A stretch of DNA of 51,082 nt from Pseudomonadales bacterium (GTDB lineage Bacteria > Pseudomonadota > Gammaproteobacteria > Pseudomonadales > Pseudohongiellaceae): contig JANQJM010000235.1 of assembly GCA_028281635.1 (NCBI GenBank), positions 1 to 51,082 of the forward strand. The letters are read 5' to 3'. Below are positions 40,767 through 48,652 of the stretch, piece by piece. The position numbers and the translations under genes were made by a program. Every line of letters starts with the position of its first letter. The first letter of the stretch is position 1. Under the pieces are notes generated by a model. The model searched no databases, was not told the origin of the DNA, and saw only the letters and a program-made list of their open reading frames with translations.

Positions 40767-42290
40767 ATGTTACAACACCGATTCATCGAAAGAGCCAAGA
40801 AACACCCCAAAAAGATCGCGATAAAAGACAAAGCGATGGGTCGTGATATATCGTTTTCTCAAGCGTTAATTGCCTCACTAATCCTCGCCAGGCGCTTCAA
40901 GAAAATGGAGCGCGGTCGCATCGGGATCATGTTGCCCACGGGTTCTGGAGGAGCACTGGCAGTAGTAGCCGCCCTGATTAGTGGTTTAACACCTGTGATG
41001 ATCAATTATTCCACGGGTGCTGCAAAAAACTGTCGCTACGCGCAATCACAGTGTGATTTCCGAACTATCATCACGGCCAAAGCCTTATTAGAGCGGGTAG
41101 GTTGCGAGGAAGTACCAGGCATGGTGTTTATGGAAGACATCATGCCCAATCTGGGTAGGTTCGAGAAGATTCTTGCTTTTATTAAATCGAAGCTACCAGT
41201 TGCTTTATTGAAACGCTTTGCCGGCAGTCATGATTTAGATAAACCGGCTGTAATTCTTTTTACCAGCGGCAGCGAGAAAGAACCCAAAGTTGTGCAACTT
41301 ACACAACGTAATATTCTGTCAAACATCGATTCATTTTCAGACATGATGGATATCTATGAAATGGATCATCTGTTAGCGGTGCTCCCCTATTTCCATGTGT
41401 TTGGCCTCACGATAAATTTATGGACACCGCTATGCCTGGGTATGACTGCTATTGCCTATGCCAATCCGCTCGATTTCAAAATAATTGCAAAGCTAATAAA
41501 GGAAGAAAGACCTCAGCTTTTGGTGGGTACGCCATTGTTTCTTGAAGGCTATGCACGTCAATCACAACCCGGTGATTTTGCCAGCGTGGAACTGACTGTT
41601 TCTGGAGCTGACAAGTGTCCTGAATCATTGAGACAACTCTATCGAGAGAAGCATAGCCTGGAGATTTTTGAAGGCTATGGAACTACCGAGACCTCCCCAG
41701 TGATTTCTGTAAATCCCCGTGAAGACAATCGTCCGGGCAGTATAGGTATTGCAATTCCCGGTACCGATATTCGAATCGAAAACATTGATAACGGCGAAGA
41801 CTGCGCCCCTGGCGAAACCGGCAAGATAATGGTGAAAGGTGATGGCGTGATGTCAGGTTATCTGAATGACATTGAAGAATCTCACCTGCGCCTGAAGTCG
41901 GGGTGGTATGACACTGGTGATCTCGGCTATCTCGATGAAGATGGTTATCTGTGGCACAAAGGCAGACTCAAACGCTTCGTAAAAATTGGCGGCGAAATGA
42001 TTTCCCTGGTCAATGTAGAGGAAACATTGGATTCGGTAACGCCAGAGGACGTTGAATGCTGCGCGGTGGAACTACCCGACGCAAAGCGAGGCTCTCGCAT
42101 TGTGGGTGTCACCAATAAAGCAATCGATGAGCAGGAAGTCGTCAAAAAGCTCTCCAATGAACTGCCAAATCTCGCGCTCCCCAAGAAGTACGTCGTGGTT
42201 GAGGAGTTCCCTTATATGGGGAGCGGCAAGACGGATTTCCGCACCTTGACCAATATCGTGCGCCAGCAAGAAGACAGTTCGCAAGACTAG
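40767..42290 (+). CDS. AMP-binding acyl-activating enzyme
   Basis: A 507-residue adenylate-forming enzyme that activates an acid (probably a fatty acid or acyl-ACP substrate) as an acyl-AMP and transfers it to a thiol or lysolipid. The phosphate-binding loop is ILFTSGSEKEPKVVQLT (about residue 162-178), followed by YGTTETSPVISVNP, GWYDTGDLGYLDEDGYLWHK and the C-terminal KRFVKIGGEMISLVNVEE. It lacks the acyltransferase and membrane domains of the E. coli Aas fusion. The ATG at 40767 is chosen over the upstream TTG at 40749. It is a single gene upstream of the GntR operator. Confidence 0.85.
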   Translation: MLQHRFIERAKKHPKKIAIKDKAMGRDISFSQALIASLILARRFKKMERGRIGIMLPTGSGGALAVVAALISGLTPVMINYSTGAAKNCRYAQSQCDFRTIITAKALLERVGCEEVPGMVFMEDIMPNLGRFEKILAFIKSKLPVALLKRFAGSHDLDKPAVILFTSGSEKEPKVVQLTQRNILSNIDSFSDMMDIYEMDHLLAVLPYFHVFGLTINLWTPLCLGMTAIAYANPLDFKIIAKLIKEERPQLLVGTPLFLEGYARQSQPGDFASVELTVSGADKCPESLRQLYREKHSLEIFEGYGTTETSPVISVNPREDNRPGSIGIAIPGTDIRIENIDNGEDCAPGETGKIMVKGDGVMSGYLNDIEESHLRLKSGWYDTGDLGYLDEDGYLWHKGRLKRFVKIGGEMISLVNVEETLDSVTPEDVECCAVELPDAKRGSRIVGVTNKAIDEQEVVKKLSNELPNLALPKKYVVVEEFPYMGSGKTDFRTLTNIVRQQEDSSQD

Positions 42291-42369
42291 CGGCTACCCT
42301 TCCCCTGAATTAAATACTTTAAATTCAATATCTTAGAGAAAAGATAAAAAATCCCTTGCATACTGTATT

Positions 42370-42396
42370 TACTGTATATATTGTATATACACAGTA
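42370..42396 (+). promoter_or_regulatory. YtrA-type operator/promoter
   Basis: A palindrome of TACTGTATATA (42370-42380) facing TATACACAGTA (inverted arm at 42384-42396), immediately upstream of the regulator gene; a partial third arm TACTGTA lies at 42361. The AT-rich centre can also contain the -10 box. It fits autorepression by the GntR protein. Confidence 0.6.
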
Positions 42397-42407
42397 GAGA
42401 TAACAGT

Positions 42408-42800
42408 ATGTTACTTCATATTTCAGAACAATCATCAGAAACCCTGCAGGAGCAGATCATCGGCCAGGTTCGGGCACGCATTCTAAGCGGCGAACTGGCA
42501 CCGGACTTCGCCCTGCCTTCCATCCGTGCCCTCGCGAAAAGTCTGCGAGTTAGCGTGATCACCGTGCAGCGAGCCTATGACCAATTGCTTAATGAGGAGC
42601 TTATCTACGCTCGCCGCGGCAAAGGATTCTTCGTTGCAACCCTGCAACAGAGTGATAAATCGGCGCTGGCTCAGCAGCGATTTGCCGAACAACTGGCAAC
42701 AACACTGCATGATGCGCGCAGGGATGGGCTTTCTGATCGGGAGATTCAGCAGATCTTTAATGAGACTCTGCAGTCGGGAGACGACAATGCTGGAAATTAA
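42408..42800 (+). CDS. GntR family regulator, YtrA subfamily
   Basis: A 130-residue winged-helix repressor. ETLQEQIIGQVRARILSGEL leads into LPSIRALAKSLRVSVITVQR (HTH) and LNEELIYARRGKGFFV (wing). The short C-terminal part (about 55 residues) is typical of the YtrA subfamily, whose members sit in front of and repress ABC transporters that respond to envelope or cell-wall stress. It lies just after the operator and overlaps the ATPase gene by 14 nt. The ATG at 42408 is used because the palindrome would fall inside a longer frame. Confidence 0.85.
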   Translation: MLLHISEQSSETLQEQIIGQVRARILSGELAPDFALPSIRALAKSLRVSVITVQRAYDQLLNEELIYARRGKGFFVATLQQSDKSALAQQRFAEQLATTLHDARRDGLSDREIQQIFNETLQSGDDNAGN

Positions 42801-43665
42801 TCAACTTCAAAAAACCTACGGAGACTTTTCTCTGGGACCAATCGACCTTTCCGTCGAAGCGGGTTGCGCCTTGGGTCTGGTCGGTGCCAACGGTGCCGGC
42901 AAGACCACGCTTTTTCGCAACCTGATGGGCACTGTGCGTAAAGAGGCTGGCACTATCACGCTCGATGAAAGAGAAGCCAGCGCCTCCAGTGGAGAATGGA
43001 AACAGAAAATTGGCTATGTCGGAGACTACTCACCCTTCTTTGACAATTGGTCTGGCTACAAGAATCTGGCCACGATTGGAAGGTTCTACTCCAGTTGGTC
43101 ACAGGAAAAAGCCATTCAGATGGCTGTGCGTTTAAATCTGGATTTGTCAAAAAAAGCGAAAGATTACTCTACAGGCAATCGCACCAAACTCGCCATCGTA
43201 GCCGCTCTGAGTCATAACGCTAAGCTCCTTGTACTCGATGAGCCGAGCAACGGCCTCGATCCTGTGGCCCGTGATGTCTTCATGGAAATTTTGCATGAAC
43301 ATCTGGAATCAGGTGATTGTGCCCTGCTCTATGCGACCCATCACATAGGCGAGATTGAAAACCTGGCGGACAGACTTGTGTTCCTCTCAAATGGCCTGGT
43401 CGTAAAAGACGCCATAAAGGAAGATCTCGCGGAATCCTGGAAAAGAATCACGTTTCGTGCTGAGTCTGCACCTGAAAACATACCTCACGTGGTTTCACGC
43501 AAAGGGGATTACCCCTATCACGAAATCATTTCGAAGGACGGGATTGAAACTGAATCGTACTTGAGGCAACACCATGTAGAGAATCTCGAATCGAGCCGCC
43601 TCTCAATCGAAAAAATTGCAATTGAAATACTCAAGTCATCATCACGGGAGTTAAACCATGTTTAA
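42787..43665 (+). CDS. ABC transporter ATP-binding protein
   Basis: A 292-residue ABC ATPase: Walker A GANGAGKTT, Q-loop region, signature YSTGNRTKLAIVAALS (divergent from LSGGQ), Walker B LLVLDEPSNGLD and the His of TDHIG-like ATHHIGEIEN. It pairs with the ABC-2-like permease whose start overlaps its stop by 8 nt. The start ATG at 42787 lies within the GntR gene, as is usual for this operon type. Substrate unknown. Confidence 0.9.
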   Translation: MLEINQLQKTYGDFSLGPIDLSVEAGCALGLVGANGAGKTTLFRNLMGTVRKEAGTITLDEREASASSGEWKQKIGYVGDYSPFFDNWSGYKNLATIGRFYSSWSQEKAIQMAVRLNLDLSKKAKDYSTGNRTKLAIVAALSHNAKLLVLDEPSNGLDPVARDVFMEILHEHLESGDCALLYATHHIGEIENLADRLVFLSNGLVVKDAIKEDLAESWKRITFRAESAPENIPHVVSRKGDYPYHEIISKDGIETESYLRQHHVENLESSRLSIEKIAIEILKSSSRELNHV

Positions 43666-44311
43666 GAAACTGGTACTTACCGAATTCGAAGCCAACAAGA
43701 ATATTCTGCTGATTTGGCTCGCATTGAATCTGGTTTTCTTTGTTTACATGACCACTATCGGAACTGACCTTCCGATATTCATCGCCACCACGATGATGAG
43801 TTACTGGGTGCTCTTGATAATCGCCGTATCGATTAGTGGCAATGAGAAGCGAGTCCGCCTCCTGGTGCAGCTTCCAGTAATCCCGAGTCAGGTTTTCGGT
43901 GCCGGTTGGTTCTTCATTCTATTCTGGCTGAGCTTACAAGTCGCGATCTGGGCAATTTATGGCATCACTAATAGTGCCGAATTCACACTCGCCCATCTCG
44001 GACAAATCACTACGTTTGCATGTGGCATGATCACATTCACAATTATCATTGCTATTGGGATCGACCTGGGAACTTTGCGTCCAGCCTATGTCCAGTGGTT
44101 GTACATATTTTTTATGTTGGCAATGCTGGGTGTCGCTATCCGTTACGGTATTTGGTTCGGGATAGTTGGAAACGAAGATGGCATGCATTTCTACCCTATC
44201 GCTTTTGTAGAAAATCTAGGACTAGAAATCTTACTGAGTTTTCTTCTCGTTGCATTCCTGCTGGCAACAGATTTCCTGGTATTCCGATTTAGTGATAACT
44301 ATCTCAATTAA
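43658..44311 (+). CDS. ABC-2-type transporter permease
   Basis: A 217-residue integral-membrane protein with about six hydrophobic helices and no ATPase motifs. Gene order GntR-ATPase-permease is the YtrA-type operon, and its ATG is 7 nt inside the ATPase gene. The family exports small antimicrobial or envelope-active compounds or is a stress sensor. Substrate not readable. Gene is convergent with the peptide transporter operon, whose stop is 3 nt away. Confidence 0.8.
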   Translation: MFKKLVLTEFEANKNILLIWLALNLVFFVYMTTIGTDLPIFIATTMMSYWVLLIIAVSISGNEKRVRLLVQLPVIPSQVFGAGWFFILFWLSLQVAIWAIYGITNSAEFTLAHLGQITTFACGMITFTIIIAIGIDLGTLRPAYVQWLYIFFMLAMLGVAIRYGIWFGIVGNEDGMHFYPIAFVENLGLEILLSFLLVAFLLATDFLVFRFSDNYLN

Positions 44312-44314
44312 GGA

Positions 44315-45274
44315 TCAGGTATAAAGATGACAAGCAACCATTCGATCAAGATCTTTCAGTGGAATCAATTCTGGGGTCGTATTGCGGCAAACGTCCATCA
44401 CTCGTGGACATCGATTGGCAAAGCGACAACCGGCTGGAACATTGACCGGCGAAGGGATCTCGCCCTGAATCGCCGTCGACGGACGCGAACGTTCCAGATT
44501 TGGGTCCGGCTCCGGGTTGGATCCGACCAACACTTCCGTGTACGGGTGTTTGGGGTCGAAATACACTTCATCAGCTTTACCAAGTTCCACAAGTGAGCCC
44601 AGATACATAACGGCCATGCGATCACTGACGTAGCGCACCATGGAAAGATCATGTGCGATGAACAACAGGGTTAACCCCATCTTTTCTTTTAACTCACCAA
44701 GTAAGTTTATTACCTGGGCTTGGACAGACACATCCAATGCCGAGATTGGCTCGTCGCAAACCACAAACTCCGGTTCCAGAATTAGCGCTCGCGCAATCCC
44801 GATGCGTTGCCGTTGACCGCCGGAAAACTCATGAGGGTAGCGGGACATATGATCGGCATTGAGACCAACTCGCTCCAGCCACTCAGCGACACGATCCCTG
44901 ACCTCCTTACCGCTGAGGTCCATATGTAATTTCAAGCCCTCGCCAATGATCTCTCCCACCGTCATCCGTGGATTCAGTGATGAGTACGGATCCTGAAAGA
45001 TCATCTGCATATTGACCGCGAGTCTTTGAAAATCAGCCGGGGCATACTTCTGAGGTAGTTGTTCTCCTCTGTAGGTTACTGTGCCGGAAGTTTTGGAATG
45101 AAGCCCAATAAGTGTTTTGCCAAATGTGGATTTGCCAGATCCACTCTCCCCGACCAGGCCCACGATTTCTTTTTCATCAACAGACAGAGAAACGCCATCC
45201 ACCGCATGCACTCGCTGGTCCTTTCCGATATCGAAGTATCGGGTGAGTGCGTTTGCGCTTACTAAAGCTCCCAT
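44315..45274 (-). CDS. oppF: Oligopeptide/dipeptide ABC transporter ATP-binding protein (OppF-like)
   Basis: A 319-residue ATPase of the Opp/Dpp importer family. Walker A GESGSGKST, signature FSGGQRQRIGIARALI and Walker B FVVCDEPISALD are intact. The C-terminal extension has CRFANRCPRVMDVCRNTTPE, the four-Cys cluster expected in OppF. It is the last gene of the operon and energises uptake together with the OppD-like protein; its ATG overlaps the OppD stop. Confidence 0.9.
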   Translation of the reverse strand: MGALVSANALTRYFDIGKDQRVHAVDGVSLSVDEKEIVGLVGESGSGKSTFGKTLIGLHSKTSGTVTYRGEQLPQKYAPADFQRLAVNMQMIFQDPYSSLNPRMTVGEIIGEGLKLHMDLSGKEVRDRVAEWLERVGLNADHMSRYPHEFSGGQRQRIGIARALILEPEFVVCDEPISALDVSVQAQVINLLGELKEKMGLTLLFIAHDLSMVRYVSDRMAVMYLGSLVELGKADEVYFDPKHPYTEVLVGSNPEPDPNLERSRPSTAIQGEIPSPVNVPAGCRFANRCPRVMDVCRNTTPELIPLKDLDRMVACHLYT

Positions 45275-46308
45275 TAGTTATGCTCCCGAACGTAGAGAGA
45301 CTCAGGCTTTTCGGTCACCTGTTCGGCATGTAACCAACAACGAGAAAAATGATGATCCCCTAAAAAATAGTCGATCGGGTGACGATTCCCACAGATGTTC
45401 ATGGCATGGGGACAACGCGGGCAATAGCCGCAGCCAACTGGAGGTGAGAACAAATCTGGCGGACTACCTTCAATTGGCTTCAACTCGTGTTGAAGCTCTC
45501 GATCATTATTGGGCATCGCATCTTTCAAGCCAACGGTATAAGGATGGGCAGGCCGATAGAAAACATCGTCTACGGTGCCGTGCTCAACAACTTTTCCTGC
45601 ATACATCACTGCGACTTCATCGGCCATACGCGCCACAACACCAAGATCATGTGTAATGAGTATAATGGCCATGCCAGTTTCTTTTTGCAGGTCTTGCATC
45701 AAATCCAGAATCTGCGCCTGAATCGTCACATCAAGCGCGGTAGTGGGTTCATCTGCGATTAGGATCGAAGGCTTGCAGGAAAGCGCCATGGCAATCATGG
45801 CTCGCTGTAACATCCCACCAGAAAACTCAAAGGGATACTGTTTAGCTCGCTTTGCAGCTTCTGGTATCTTACTCATTTCAAGCAGGTTGACCGCCTCCTT
45901 AAAGGCGCCCTGGTAGCTGTAACCGCGATGGACCTGCAGTGGTTCAGCAATCTGATCACCAATCGTCATTGTCGGGTTCAATGAGGTCATAGGATCCTGA
46001 AAGATCATGCCAATCTCGGAACCTCGAATATCCTTTCCGTCGATAGCATTTCGCCCCAGCACTTCATGACCGCGTAGTCTTGCAGAGCCTTCTGTAATAC
46101 GACCCGGGGGCATAGGGATAAGGCCCATGATGCTTTGCACAGTGACGGACTTACCACAGCCCGATTCACCAACAATCGCCAATGTTTCACCCTGGTCTAC
46201 AGTAAAATCTACACCTCTAACAGCTTTTACCACACCACCATAGGTATCGAACTCCACCGCAAGATTTTCGACCTCAAGTAACTTCTGTTGCTTGCTGGAT
46301 GCACTCAT
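45274..46308 (-). CDS. oppD: Oligopeptide/dipeptide ABC transporter ATP-binding protein (OppD-like)
   Basis: A 344-residue partner ATPase with Walker A GESGCGKSV, signature FSGGMLQRAMIAMALS and Walker B ILIADEPTTALD. The C-terminal Cys-rich patch GCGYCPRCPHAMNICGNRHP fits an iron-sulfur-like cluster in the OppD family. Start codon overlaps the stop of the OppC gene by 4 nt. Together with the OppF-like protein it forms the cytoplasmic engine of the importer. Confidence 0.9.
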   Translation of the reverse strand: MSASSKQQKLLEVENLAVEFDTYGGVVKAVRGVDFTVDQGETLAIVGESGCGKSVTVQSIMGLIPMPPGRITEGSARLRGHEVLGRNAIDGKDIRGSEIGMIFQDPMTSLNPTMTIGDQIAEPLQVHRGYSYQGAFKEAVNLLEMSKIPEAAKRAKQYPFEFSGGMLQRAMIAMALSCKPSILIADEPTTALDVTIQAQILDLMQDLQKETGMAIILITHDLGVVARMADEVAVMYAGKVVEHGTVDDVFYRPAHPYTVGLKDAMPNNDRELQHELKPIEGSPPDLFSPPVGCGYCPRCPHAMNICGNRHPIDYFLGDHHFSRCWLHAEQVTEKPESLYVREHN

Positions 46309-47687
46309 TCTTGATTCCTCATACGCGCGTCCAGTGCATCTCGCAATCCATCGCCGAGCAGATTAAAAGCAAGCACAGTAATACTGATTATGAGGGCCGG
46401 GAAAATCAGTTCATGAGGAGTTATCAGCATGGTACGAATCCCCTCATTCGACATAGAGCCCCATGACGGAGTTGGTGGAGCAACACCCATTCCGATAAAT
46501 GAGAGGAAAGCTTCGACAAAAATCACCCTGGGAATCTCAAAAGTCAGGGTGACAAGTACTACGCCAATCGTATTTGGCAACATATGCCGAAGAACCAAAT
46601 AAGGTGTACTGGCGCCCAGTAGCTTGGAGGCTTCTATATAACCCTGTTCCCTGATTTGAATTATCTGACCTCTCACCAGTCTGGCAGTTGCTGGCCACAT
46701 CAGGACAACCAGTGCGATGAGCATGGGTAACACCCCACTCTCTCCAGGCCCGATTCCGAACGCAATTTTGAACAGGATCATGAATAGCAAGAATGGCAGC
46801 GCCACGACGAAATCAGCGAAGCGCATCATGAACTGATCTACCCTACCGCCCATAAATCCAGCGACACTTCCAAACACTACACCGAACAAAACAAACAGTG
46901 TTGGAGCACCGATTCCTATGAACAACGAAACCCTGGCACCTGCCATGAGGCGCGCGAGCATATCGCGGCCAAGATAATCCGTCCCTAAAGGGTGGGCTTC
47001 TAGATTGATACTGTCCCCCACTTGCAATGGAGAGCCTTCGTCAACTAATCCTCGCTCTCGTGCTTCAGCCAGGGTGGTAACCCGTTCTACTTCAACTTCT
47101 ATCGTTTGAAAATTGTCAGTGACTTGTCCGCGATCATCTAAGGCCACTACGGAATAGAAGTAGGTGTCTGGCCTAACATCCAGGCGATCTTCATGGGTCA
47201 CGATGTTATTGTCGAAGTACTCGGCCAGTGGAATACCAAAGGCCATCTCTTCTCCAACGGGAAAGCGATTACGGTAGAGCCTGTGACCATTGGCATTTTC
47301 CAACGCATCCCAGGCGAGCCTGACAGCTTGTGAATTCGGATCGCCGATTACGCGCAGTCCATTACCCACATCAGTTTCCCCGTCCCAAGCAACATAGCTT
47401 TCCACGATAAGTGCGCTGCGATCTGTGCCTGGAGGTTGGCTAATCTGGTCTAAGTCTTGAATGGCGGGATCAATTCGCCAGACCCATGGGCCCACAATTG
47501 TAAATAGCAGGAGAAAGACAATAATGTATAAAGAAGTTATGGCGCGCTTATTAGCTTTTAGACGAATCCAGGCATCTTGCCAGTAGGACAAAGACGGTCG
47601 TGAGATAACGTTTACATCTTGTGAGCGTTCAAGTGCCTCAAAGTCGGTGGCATTGAAGCTGGAAGTTTGGTCAGCGTAGTCGGTCAT
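46305..47687 (-). CDS. oppC: OppC-like permease with an inserted FN3-like periplasmic domain
   Basis: A 460-residue permease, far longer than the roughly 300 residues usual for OppC. After a cytoplasmic start and first helix (about 50-70), an insert of some 150 residues (about 82-230) replaces the short loop before HPLGTDYLGRDMLARLMAGA. Within it, VRLAWDALENANGHRLYRNR (about 122-141) and TYFYSVVALDDRGQV (175-189) look like a fibronectin type III fold. The normal permease region follows, with the EAA-type loop EQGYIEASKLLGAS. Overlaps oppB and oppD by 4 nt each. Confidence 0.85.
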   Translation of the reverse strand: MTDYADQTSSFNATDFEALERSQDVNVISRPSLSYWQDAWIRLKANKRAITSLYIIVFLLLFTIVGPWVWRIDPAIQDLDQISQPPGTDRSALIVESYVAWDGETDVGNGLRVIGDPNSQAVRLAWDALENANGHRLYRNRFPVGEEMAFGIPLAEYFDNNIVTHEDRLDVRPDTYFYSVVALDDRGQVTDNFQTIEVEVERVTTLAEARERGLVDEGSPLQVGDSINLEAHPLGTDYLGRDMLARLMAGARVSLFIGIGAPTLFVLFGVVFGSVAGFMGGRVDQFMMRFADFVVALPFLLFMILFKIAFGIGPGESGVLPMLIALVVLMWPATARLVRGQIIQIREQGYIEASKLLGASTPYLVLRHMLPNTIGVVLVTLTFEIPRVIFVEAFLSFIGMGVAPPTPSWGSMSNEGIRTMLITPHELIFPALIISITVLAFNLLGDGLRDALDARMRNQE

Positions 47688-48619
47688 TGTTCCAGCTTGA
47701 TCCTTGGGTCTATGTATCCGTATATCAGATCGACCAAGATCACCATCACTACCAGAAAAGCACCATAAAATACGGTAGTACCCATAATCACCGTGTAGTC
47801 GAGTTGTTGCACTGCCTCTACGAAGAAACGCCCTAGACCAGGAATAGCGAATACAATTTCGACAACAAAACCTCCGGTTGTAATGATCGCCACCTGCGGG
47901 CCCAAAACAGTTACTACAGGAAGGATGGCATTACGAAGTTGATGGCGAGTAAAAATCCGAGCTGGTGGTAACCCCTTAGCCTTAGCAGTGCGTATAAAGT
48001 CGGAGTTAGTTATCTCCAACATAGAAGAACGCATCAAGCGAGTAAGGTAAGCCATTGTGCTCAAACCAAGCACCAATGCAGGAACCAATAGATGCAATAC
48101 GCTGCCCCAACCTGCGACCGGCAGTAATGTGCGGCCCGCAAGCTCGTTGACGTTTACCAGGAAAAGTTGGGACAAGGCTGCTACAACGAAACTGGGTACG
48201 CTTATGCCCAATATCACCAGAAACATAATGATGTAATCTGGTAACTGATTCCGATATAGCGCTGTTAACGCACCCCATATAACGCCACCAATGGCTGCGA
48301 TAAACAACGCCAGAATGCCGAGAATCGCTGACACAGGAAAACGCTCACTGATGATGTCGTTGACTGATTGGTTCTCGTGGACAAATGAGATACCAAGGTC
48401 TCCCCGGACCAGATTGGTCATGTACACGACATACTGGGTGAGTAATGGTTGGTCTAAGCCATACTTCGCTTCCAGATTTGCGCGAATCTCGGGGCTCATG
48501 GCTCGATCATTGAGAAGTGGATCACCAGGCACGCTGTGCATGGCAAAAAAAGTGGCTGTTGCGATGAACCAAACGGTAATAATGCCTTGAATTACCCGCT
48601 TGATTGAATAAGTCCACAT
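47684..48619 (-). CDS. oppB: Oligopeptide ABC transporter permease (OppB-like)
   Basis: A 311-residue OppB-like permease: MWTYSIKRVIQGIITVWFIA start, HSVPGDPL after helix 1, LEAKYGLDQPLLTQYVVYMT, then YIIMFLVILGISVPSFVV and the EAA-type loop FIRTAKAKGLPPARIFTRHQ. Six helices. The ATG at 48619 is chosen; a TTG at 48643 would add eight residues upstream. It forms the membrane channel with the long OppC-like protein, with a 4-nt overlap of the genes. Confidence 0.9.
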   Translation of the reverse strand: MWTYSIKRVIQGIITVWFIATATFFAMHSVPGDPLLNDRAMSPEIRANLEAKYGLDQPLLTQYVVYMTNLVRGDLGISFVHENQSVNDIISERFPVSAILGILALFIAAIGGVIWGALTALYRNQLPDYIIMFLVILGISVPSFVVAALSQLFLVNVNELAGRTLLPVAGWGSVLHLLVPALVLGLSTMAYLTRLMRSSMLEITNSDFIRTAKAKGLPPARIFTRHQLRNAILPVVTVLGPQVAIITTGGFVVEIVFAIPGLGRFFVEAVQQLDYTVIMGTTVFYGAFLVVMVILVDLIYGYIDPRIKLEQ

Positions 48620-48652
48620 GCTACGTGGATGACTCCAGTTCAAACATCAACG

